NCBI GenBank assembly: GCA_050742535.1
Contig: JBOGIQ010000342.1
Span: 1-6,627, forward strand
DNA from: Gp6-AA40 sp050742535
Lineage (GTDB): Bacteria; Acidobacteriota; Vicinamibacteria; Vicinamibacterales; UBA2999
Reading direction: 5' to 3'
DNA: 6,627 nt
Below, in pieces: positions 1 through 4,746 of this stretch (position 1 is its first letter; every line of letters begins with the position of its first letter). The translations under genes and the position numbers were made by a program. The notes under the pieces were generated by a model that saw only the letters and a program-made list of their open reading frames with translations, did no database searches and was not told the DNA's origin.

Positions 1-119
1 CGCGTCAGCGCCGCGAATTCGGGACCGCGGTGATCGATCGTCGGCTGCGCCATCGCGCGCAGCACGCGATCCGGGACGTTCGTTGGACCTGGGATCTGCA
101 GGAGATGGCGGCCTGGCAT
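1..119 (-). CDS. Serine/alanine-glyoxylate aminotransferase, class V (partial, N-terminus only)
   Basis: Read on the minus strand from the ATG at 119-117, this open frame gives 39 codons and leaves the window at base 1 without a stop, so the 3' part is missing. The start of the product contains LQIPGPTNVPDRVLRAM, followed by PTIDHRGPEF. This is the characteristic N-terminus of the PLP-dependent class V aminotransferases that act on glyoxylate (serine-glyoxylate or alanine-glyoxylate aminotransferase), where the PGPT loop and the DHRGPEF segment help form the active site and dimer interface. The PLP lysine would lie outside the window. Such enzymes convert glyoxylate to glycine in the cytosol using serine or alanine as amino donor. 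The gene is divergent from the FAD/Fe-S dehydrogenase starting at 183, with 63 bp between the start codons. No Shine-Dalgarno is visible; a 9-bp tandem array ends two bases before the ATG. Family assignment is firm; donor preference cannot be told from 39 residues. Confidence 0.85.
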   Translation of the reverse strand, partial: MPGRHLLQIPGPTNVPDRVLRAMAQPTIDHRGPEFAALT

Positions 120-120
120 A

Positions 121-156
121 GTTCGAGTCGTTCGAAACGTTCGAGACGTTCGGAGT
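121..156. repeat. 9-bp tandem array, four units, upstream of the dehydrogenase
   Basis: Four consecutive 9-mers are visible on the plus strand: gttcgagtc, gttcgaaac, gttcgagac and gttcggagt. The first five bases (gttcg) are invariant and the rest drift. The array fills over half of the 63-bp divergent intergenic region and ends immediately before the aminotransferase start codon on the minus strand. The same unit, reverse-complemented, forms a second array at 3181-3225. Function is unknown. The many TTCGAA-like cores make it partly self-complementary, but no strong single hairpin stands out. Confidence 0.85.
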
Positions 157-170
157 ATACCCCGTAAAAT
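154..170. promoter_or_regulatory. Possible back-to-back -10 elements for the divergent genes
   Basis: On the minus strand TATACT (159-154) lies about 35 bases before the aminotransferase ATG. On the plus strand TAAAAT (165-170) lies 12 bases before the dehydrogenase ATG at 183. Both resemble a sigma-70 -10 box in an otherwise very GC-rich stretch. Neither has a convincing TTGACA-like -35 at 16-18 bp. If the plus-strand box is real, the dehydrogenase transcript would have a very short leader of about six bases, which would fit its lack of a Shine-Dalgarno. This is inference from base composition and spacing. Confidence 0.25.
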
Positions 171-182
171 AGTCGCTTCCCG

Positions 183-3179
183 ATGGGGCCCATTCAGATC
201 GAGAGCGGCCGCCCTGTGCCGCAGGCGGATGCGACGCGCGTCGATGCACACGCGCTCGAGCGTGCGCTGAAGGCCGCAATCGACGGCGAGGTCCGTTTCG
301 ATCGCGTCAGCCGCGCGCTCTACTCGACCGACGCGAGCGTCTATCAGATCGAGCCGCTGGGTGTGGTCGTCGCCCGCAACCGCGACGACATCATCACGAC
401 CGTCCGGCTGTGTCACGAGTTCCGCTGCCCGTTGACGCTCCGCGGCGGCGGCACGTCGCAGGCCGGCCAGGCCGTCGGCGCGGGCGTCATCCTCGACACG
501 TCGAAGTACGTCAACCGTCTGCTGGAGGTTGACGTCGAGCGCCGCACGGCCCGCGTCGAGCCGGGCATCGTGCTCGACGAGCTGAACGCGCAGCTGAAGC
601 CGCACAACCTGCGCTTCGCGCCGGATATTTCGACCGCCAGCCGCGCCACGCTGGGCGGGATGATGGCCAACAACTCCGCCGGCGCACGGTCGGTCTTGTA
701 TGGCATCACGCTGCACCACGTGCTCGAACAGCACGTTGTCTTTGCGGACGGCTCGGTGGCGCACCTGAAGGATTTGACGCCGGCGGAACTGGACGCCGCC
801 TGCGCGGAGGATTCGATACACGGCCGCGGCTGCCGGACGGTGAGGGACCTCGCGGCTGCCTGCGCCGCGGAGATCGATCGGCGATATCCGAAGCTGCTGC
901 GGCGCGTGGCCGGATACAACCTGAACGAGTTTGCAAAGCCTGATCAGCCATTCAACCTGTCGCGGCTGATGGTCGGGTCGGAGGGCACGCTCGGGGTGGT
1001 GCTCGAAGCAACGGTCACGCTGGTCCCGCTGCCGAAAGCCAAAGCCGTCATGGCGATCGAGTTCGCCCAGCTGCTCGAGGCACTGGAAGCCGCCCCGCTC
1101 ATCCTCCGGCACGGCCCGTCGGCGGTCGAGGTGATGGACAAGTTCATCCTCGACTACACGAAGCAGAACGCCGAGCTGCAACGGAAGCGGCAGGCCTTCA
1201 TCACGGGCGATCCGGGAGCGCTCCTCTGCGTCGAGTTCTATGCGGACCACGCGGCGGAGCTGCCTCCGCGGCTGCGGGCGCTCGAAGCCGACCTCACCTC
1301 GCACGGCTACGGCGATCGCTGCTTCCACGCGCTGGATCTGCCGGCGCAGGCCGGCATCTGGAGCGTGCGCGAAGCGGGTCTCGGCCTCTCCATGGCGATG
1401 AAGGACGACAACAAGTCGCTTTCATTCGTGGAAGACACGGCCGTCGAGCCGGCCCGGCTTCGCGACTTCATCGATCGCTTCCTGCAGATTGTCCGCGCGC
1501 ACGGCACATCCGCCGGCGTCTATGCGCACGCGTCCGTCGGCTGTCTGCACGTGCGTCCGGTGGTGAACCTGAAGACCGAGGCAGGCGTGCGGACGTTCGA
1601 ATCGCTGGCCACCGCCGTCTCGGATCTGGTGCTCGAATTCGGCGGCGCGCTGTCCGGCGAGCACGGCGACGGGCTGGTCCGCAGCCCGTTCATGCGCAAG
1701 ATGTTCGGGCCGGTGCTGTATGAGGCGTTTCGCGAGATCAAGCGGACCTTCGATCCGCACGGAATCCTCAACCCCGGCAAGATCGTCGATGCTCCCCCGC
1801 TGACGTCCAACCTCCGCTACGGCCCCGCCTACCGATCGCACTCGCCGGAGACCTGGTTCGACTACTCGGCGTGGGGCGGCATGAGCGGCGCGGTTGAAAT
1901 GTGCAGCGGCCTCGGCGCGTGCCGCAAGACGCTCGACGGCACCATGTGTCCTTCGTATATGGCGACGCGGGAGGAGGCGCACTCCACTCGCGGCCGGGCG
2001 AACACGCTGCGCCTGGTGATGGCCGGCAGGCTCAACGAGGCCGGCCTCGGCGACGAGGGCGTGCGCGAGGTGCTCGACCTGTGCCTCGAGTGCCGGGCGT
2101 GCAAGGCGGAATGTCCAGTCGGCGTGGACGTCGCGCGGTTCAAGAGCGAGTTTCTCGCCGACTACTGGCGGCGCCACGGAACGCCGCTGCGCGCGCGGGC
2201 GCTGGGCCACGTGCACGCACTCTCGCGCTGGGCGAGCCGCATGCCCGCTGTGGCCAACGCGCTGATCGGCAGCGGTTTCGGTCGTTCGCTGAATGCCAGG
2301 CTGCTCGGGCTTCATCCCGATCGTCCGCTGCCGCGCTGGGCACGTCGCACACTCGCCAAACACCGTGGCTTCCGCCTTAAGGTGGAAGCCACATCCTGGT
2401 TGTTCAATGACACCTTCACTAACTATTTCCATCCGGAGATAGGACTCGCCGCGCGTGAGGTGCTGCAGGCAGCCGGTGTGACGGCCGGTCTCGCGGCGAA
2501 CGTCTGCTGCGGCCGGCCGCTCATCTCGCAGGGATTGTTGAAGGAAGCGCGCGAGCTGGCTGTGCGCAATACGAAGTACCTGAATTCGATCGTGGGGCGC
2601 GCCACGCTACCCCACGGCGCAGGCGCCGTGGGGGCCCCGCCGTCCGGCGCGCCAGGCGGACCCGACAGGGTCCGCCCCACGATCATCTTTCTCGAACCCA
2701 GCTGTCTCTCCGCGATGCGCGAAGATGTCCCGGCACTGCTGCGCGGCGAGGAGCAGCAACAGGCGCGGCGAATCGCGGACGCTTGTCTATCGTTCGAGGA
2801 GTTCGTCGAGCGGCGCGCGGCCGACGGACACCACGTGCCGCTGCAGAGCGGACCGGCACGCGTGCTGCTTCACGGGCACTGTCATCAAAAGTCCATGGGC
2901 GGCATGGCTCCGGCACAGGCGCTGCTCGCGCGAATTCCGGGCGTGACGGTGACGGATCTCGACGCCGGCTGCTGCGGAATGGCCGGCTCGTTCGGATACG
3001 CGCGCGAGCACTTCGACGTGTCGCGGCAGATTGGCGAGCGCCGGCTGCTGCCGGCGGCAAGAACGCTCTCCCTGGGCGACGTCCTCGTCGCGGCAGGCAC
3101 GTCCTGCCGTCAGCAGGTCGCGGACTTCACAGGCGTCCGCGCGCTCCATCCGGCGGAACTGCTGCAGTCACTGCTGTAA
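183..3179 (+). CDS. Fused FAD-linked D-2-hydroxyacid dehydrogenase with 4Fe-4S and CCG domains (YdiJ/GlcD-GlcF type)
   Basis: This 998-residue protein joins a flavin oxidase to an iron-sulfur electron-transfer module, as in YdiJ-type enzymes of about 1,000 residues. The FAD-binding domain (about 57-200) has RGGGTSQAGQAVG (87-99) and GGMMANNSAG (158-167). The MVGSEGTLG segment is at 263-271. The oxidase C-terminal domain (about 290-538) keeps the likely metal and substrate ligands H449, H456, E493 and H494 (GEHGDG) and ends in ILNPGKIVD. The iron-sulfur region has C574, C580 and C589-Pro, then C634, C637, C640 and C644-Pro. Two CCG domains follow: CCG at 775-777, EPSC at 838-841, HGHCHQKS at 897-904 and GCCG at 929-932. 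All key residues look intact. It probably oxidises a D-2-hydroxyacid (D-2-hydroxyglutarate, D-lactate or glycolate) and passes electrons on; the exact substrate is undecided. The divergent glyoxylate aminotransferase favours a glycolate/glyoxylate link. Two palindromic insertions lie in frame at about residues 728-738 and 802-834. There is no clear Shine-Dalgarno. ATG 183 is chosen over an in-frame GTG at 216; either leaves the domains complete. Confidence 0.93.
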   Translation: MGPIQIESGRPVPQADATRVDAHALERALKAAIDGEVRFDRVSRALYSTDASVYQIEPLGVVVARNRDDIITTVRLCHEFRCPLTLRGGGTSQAGQAVGAGVILDTSKYVNRLLEVDVERRTARVEPGIVLDELNAQLKPHNLRFAPDISTASRATLGGMMANNSAGARSVLYGITLHHVLEQHVVFADGSVAHLKDLTPAELDAACAEDSIHGRGCRTVRDLAAACAAEIDRRYPKLLRRVAGYNLNEFAKPDQPFNLSRLMVGSEGTLGVVLEATVTLVPLPKAKAVMAIEFAQLLEALEAAPLILRHGPSAVEVMDKFILDYTKQNAELQRKRQAFITGDPGALLCVEFYADHAAELPPRLRALEADLTSHGYGDRCFHALDLPAQAGIWSVREAGLGLSMAMKDDNKSLSFVEDTAVEPARLRDFIDRFLQIVRAHGTSAGVYAHASVGCLHVRPVVNLKTEAGVRTFESLATAVSDLVLEFGGALSGEHGDGLVRSPFMRKMFGPVLYEAFREIKRTFDPHGILNPGKIVDAPPLTSNLRYGPAYRSHSPETWFDYSAWGGMSGAVEMCSGLGACRKTLDGTMCPSYMATREEAHSTRGRANTLRLVMAGRLNEAGLGDEGVREVLDLCLECRACKAECPVGVDVARFKSEFLADYWRRHGTPLRARALGHVHALSRWASRMPAVANALIGSGFGRSLNARLLGLHPDRPLPRWARRTLAKHRGFRLKVEATSWLFNDTFTNYFHPEIGLAAREVLQAAGVTAGLAANVCCGRPLISQGLLKEARELAVRNTKYLNSIVGRATLPHGAGAVGAPPSGAPGGPDRVRPTIIFLEPSCLSAMREDVPALLRGEEQQQARRIADACLSFEEFVERRAADGHHVPLQSGPARVLLHGHCHQKSMGGMAPAQALLARIPGVTVTDLDAGCCGMAGSFGYAREHFDVSRQIGERRLLPAARTLSLGDVLVAAGTSCRQQVADFTGVRALHPAELLQSLL
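2365..2392. repeat. REP-like palindrome embedded in the dehydrogenase gene
   Basis: Arms gtggcttccgcc (2365-2376) and ggtggaagccac (2381-2392) flank a ttaa centre. Eleven of twelve arm positions pair, and the remaining one (2374/2383) would be a G-U wobble in RNA. The element is read in frame as R728-GFRLKVEATS-738. It falls exactly between the ferredoxin-like region and the conserved start of the first CCG domain (LFNDTFTNYFHPEIG, 740-754). Related enzymes have only a short linker there. Such compact palindromes are typical of dispersed REP-type elements, but copy number cannot be judged from this window. Confidence 0.7.
2588..2684. repeat. 97-bp composite palindromic element inserted in frame in the dehydrogenase gene
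   Basis: Perfect 12-bp outer inverted repeats, gatcgtggggcg (2588-2599) and cgccccacgatc (2673-2684), enclose two perfect inner hairpins. The first is ccccacggcgc (2610-2620) and gcgccgtgggg (2623-2633) with a 2-base loop. The second is ggcggaccc (2655-2663) and gggtccgcc (2668-2676) with loop gaca. The 8-bp palindrome ggcgcgcc also occurs twice (2596-2603, 2646-2653). The second hairpin overlaps the right outer arm by four bases, so the two folds partly compete. The stretch encodes a Gly/Pro/Ala-rich loop (residues 802-834) between the helix ending NTKYL and the IIFLEPSC strand, where relatives have a short turn. Length is 97 bp, but the reading frame and all flanking motifs are intact. Confidence 0.75.
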
Positions 3180-3180
3180 C

Positions 3181-3225
3181 GATTCGAACGATCCGAACGA
3201 TCCGAACGATCCGAACGGTTCAAAC
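3181..3225. repeat. 9-bp tandem array, five units, between convergent genes
   Basis: The plus strand reads gattcgaac, then gatccgaac three times, then ggttcaaac. It starts two bases after the dehydrogenase stop codon and overlaps the last codons of the SnoaL-like gene, whose TGA (3222-3220, minus strand) lies inside the fifth unit. The unit is the reverse complement of the array at 121-156, so the two arrays sit in inverted orientation on either side of the dehydrogenase gene. No GC-rich hairpin with a T-tract, and hence no intrinsic terminator, is visible in this 40-bp convergent gap. Confidence 0.9.
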
Positions 3226-3690
3226 AGGCTTCGCCTTGAGCACGCCGATCTGCACGAGCAGACCGGTGAAATCGTAGATGCGCTGCTCGCGGACGATCTT
3301 CCCGTCGCGCACCTCGTGAAAGAAACCCGTTGCCAGTTTGAACGGCCGGCCGCTTGGCGGCAGCCCCATGAACCCGCCCATGTTGGTTCCCTCGGCGGTC
3401 GCGTACCACGCCACGCGCGAGCCATCGATGACGGGCGGACCGAACGTCATTTTCAGATCAAGGAAGGCGTCGAAGACCACTTTGAAATTGCGCTCGGCAT
3501 CCGCCTTGCCGTGCGCACCCGTCACCGGACTCTCGATCGTTGCCTCGTCCGCGTAATCCGCCGCCAGCGCCGCCGCGTCGAGGTCCTCGTACGCGTCCTG
3601 CCGCCGGGCGAAGAGAGCGGCGATTTCGTCGCGCGTCATCCCGCGAGAGGATCCGGTTACCGCGGTTGTCGTGTGCTCGTCTTTGGTCAT
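3220..3690 (-). CDS. SnoaL-like / ester cyclase family protein (NTF2-like fold)
   Basis: The 156-residue product has the size and order of SnoaL-like proteins. An N-terminal helix (about 19-45, ending AALAADYADEATIESP) leads into a helical GKADAERNFKVVFDAFLDLK segment (61-80). Strands around VAWYATAEGT (93-102) follow, then the GLPPSGRPF motif (109-117) and a C-terminal FHEVRDGKIVREQRIYD (124-140) typical of this fold. Members act as cyclases, isomerases or binding proteins on small hydrophobic ligands, and many have no known substrate; none can be inferred here. It has no signal peptide, so it is probably cytosolic. The start at 3690 is supported by GGAGG (3700-3696) five bases upstream; a second in-frame Met at residue 18 lacks this. 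The gene is convergent with the dehydrogenase and divergent from the TIGR03435 gene. Its final codons and stop are contributed by the 9-bp array, so the C-terminus may have been altered by the repeat. Confidence 0.85.
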   Translation of the reverse strand: MTKDEHTTTAVTGSSRGMTRDEIAALFARRQDAYEDLDAAALAADYADEATIESPVTGAHGKADAERNFKVVFDAFLDLKMTFGPPVIDGSRVAWYATAEGTNMGGFMGLPPSGRPFKLATGFFHEVRDGKIVREQRIYDFTGLLVQIGVLKAKPV

Positions 3691-3695
3691 AGCAC

Positions 3696-3700
3696 CCTCC
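3696..3700 (-). promoter_or_regulatory. Shine-Dalgarno for the SnoaL-like gene
   Basis: GGAGG on the minus strand lies five bases before the ATG at 3690. It decides the start in favour of the longer reading over the internal Met at residue 18. Confidence 0.75.
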
Positions 3701-3721
3701 GCCGGTTATTCGTATGCGCGA

Positions 3722-3727
3722 ATTATA
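3722..3727 (-). promoter_or_regulatory. Possible -10 box (TATAAT) for the SnoaL-like gene
   Basis: The minus strand reads a perfect TATAAT at 3727-3722, in an AT-rich patch (attatat) unusual for this window. It would put a transcription start near 3715, giving a leader of about 25 bases that contains the GGAGG site. No good -35 hexamer lies at 16-18 bp; the candidate at 17 bp reads ATCGAA. The same patch could serve the divergent TIGR03435 gene on the plus strand, but that orientation matches less well. Confidence 0.4.
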
Positions 3728-3780
3728 TGCAGCCTCGCCAACCATTCGATCGACAATTCCGTCCAATCTGCACGAAACGC

Positions 3781-3786
3781 AAGGGG
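3781..3786 (+). promoter_or_regulatory. Shine-Dalgarno for the TIGR03435 gene
   Basis: AAGGGG ends eight bases before the ATG at 3795. It supports this start over an in-frame ATG at 3714, which would add 27 residues ahead of the signal peptide. Confidence 0.55.
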
Positions 3787-3794
3787 CCGGAATC

Positions 3795-4661
3795 ATGTTT
3801 CGACGAGCCATCATCGTGTCGGCCGCTGCCATCGTCTTCGGCGCTGAAAGCCTGGCGCAGTCGCCGGCTGGCTCTGGCGTTACATTCGAGGTTGCGTCGG
3901 TCAAACCGAACGTCAGCAATTCGAGCTCGTCGAATTCGAACGAACCCCCGGGCGGCTACGTCGCAACGAACATGTCGCTGCGCCGGCTGATTGCCATCGC
4001 CTATCGCATGCGTCTGCCGACCGATCGCGATCGCATTGTCGGCCCTTCGTGGATCGACGAAGCACGGTTCGATATCAACGCCCGCACGCCGGCTGGCAGC
4101 CGCACCGAACAGGTCCCGGACATGTTGCGCGCCCTGCTTGCCGACCGCTTTCAACTGACAGCGCACAACGAAACGCGCGACGCGTCCGTCTATGCGCTCG
4201 TCCGTGCGCGGGCGGACGGACCGCTCGGGGCGCAGCTCACCCGCTCGTCGCTCGACTGCTCGGAGCCAGGCGCCTTCCGCAGCGGAGGCGCCGGGCCGGG
4301 TGCGGGAGCGGCGATCGAGACGCCGGCCGAGACGAAACAGTGCGGAATCATCAGCACCGTGGACGGCAACGGCGCCGTGATGCGGGGAGGCGGCCGATCG
4401 ATGGCGGACCTGGCGGGAAACTTGACCGGCCGCGTGAATCGCGAGGTGATCGACCGGACGGGCTTGAGTGGAATCTACGATTTCGTGCTGCGGTGGACGC
4501 CGGAGAACTTCCAGAACCCCGCGGCCAACGCCGGCCCATCCAGAGATGGAACGCTGATCTTCACCGCATTGCAGGAGCAGCTCGGCCTCGAGCTGGAACC
4601 GCAGCGCGGCCCGGTCCAATTTCTGATCATCGACAAGGTGGAGCGGCCCACTCCCGATTGA
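3795..4661 (+). CDS. TIGR03435 family 'soil-associated' exported protein
   Basis: The 288-residue product starts with a signal peptide (MFRRAIIVSAAAIVFGAESLA, probable cleavage after A21) and moves directly into VTFEVASVKPN (29-39), the hallmark of TIGR03435. The family's further blocks follow in order: PPGGYVATNMSLRRLIAIAY (51-70), IVGPSWIDEARFDINA (81-96), MLRALLADRFQLTAHNETRD (110-129, with the LLADRF core), a variable Gly/Ala-rich middle, GRSMADLAGNLTGRVNREVIDRTGLSGIYDF (200-230), and a C-terminal block ending FLIIDKVERPTPD. C155 and C183 could form a disulfide. Length and motifs are normal for the family, so the gene looks complete. Biochemical function is unknown. Family members occur as many paralogues in soil Acidobacteria. 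A low-complexity Ser/Asn run (41-49) follows the VKPN motif. The start at 3795 is chosen because it begins the signal peptide and has AAGGGG upstream; the ATG at 3714 would bury that peptide. Confidence 0.92.
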   Translation: MFRRAIIVSAAAIVFGAESLAQSPAGSGVTFEVASVKPNVSNSSSSNSNEPPGGYVATNMSLRRLIAIAYRMRLPTDRDRIVGPSWIDEARFDINARTPAGSRTEQVPDMLRALLADRFQLTAHNETRDASVYALVRARADGPLGAQLTRSSLDCSEPGAFRSGGAGPGAGAAIETPAETKQCGIISTVDGNGAVMRGGGRSMADLAGNLTGRVNREVIDRTGLSGIYDFVLRWTPENFQNPAANAGPSRDGTLIFTALQEQLGLELEPQRGPVQFLIIDKVERPTPD

Positions 4662-4746
4662 GCACGTCGCGAAAGGCCGACGCATGCGTTGCTGCAGCTT
4701 GGTGCGGCGACGGGGGGACCGGCCGGGTTACGATCGAGAACCGGTC

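Noticed and set aside
1422..2432. Long minus-strand open frame of 336 codons inside the dehydrogenase gene
   Set aside because: It is antisense to a fully motif-supported gene, has no recognisable domains, and is explained by high-GC codon bias leaving few stops on the other strand.
183..3179. Inactivated or frameshifted dehydrogenase because of the two insertions
   Set aside because: The frame is open throughout and every cysteine, FAD and metal-ligand motif expected of the family is present.
3180..3219. Intrinsic terminator between the convergent genes at 3179 and 3220
   Set aside because: Only 4-bp complementarities (gaac/gttc) exist within the repeat units, and there is no stable GC stem or T-tract.
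3181..3225. CRISPR-like array
   Set aside because: The units are 9 bp and directly adjacent, with no spacers of 25-40 bp and no cas genes nearby.
3714..3794. N-terminal extension of the TIGR03435 protein from the ATG at 3714
   Set aside because: It would bury the signal peptide 27 residues in and lacks a ribosome-binding site, whereas 3795 has AAGGGG upstream.
3031..3990. Plus-strand open frame of 319 codons crossing the 3181-3225 array
   Set aside because: It overlaps the end of the dehydrogenase, runs antisense through the SnoaL-like gene and into the TIGR03435 gene in another frame. Its NDPNDPN stretch is just the 9-bp repeat translated.
4269..4292. Third palindromic insertion, in the TIGR03435 gene (ggcgcct and aggcgcc arms)
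   Set aside because: The stem needs a bulge, the segment lies in the normally variable Gly/Ala-rich middle of the family, and chance GC-rich complementarity explains it.
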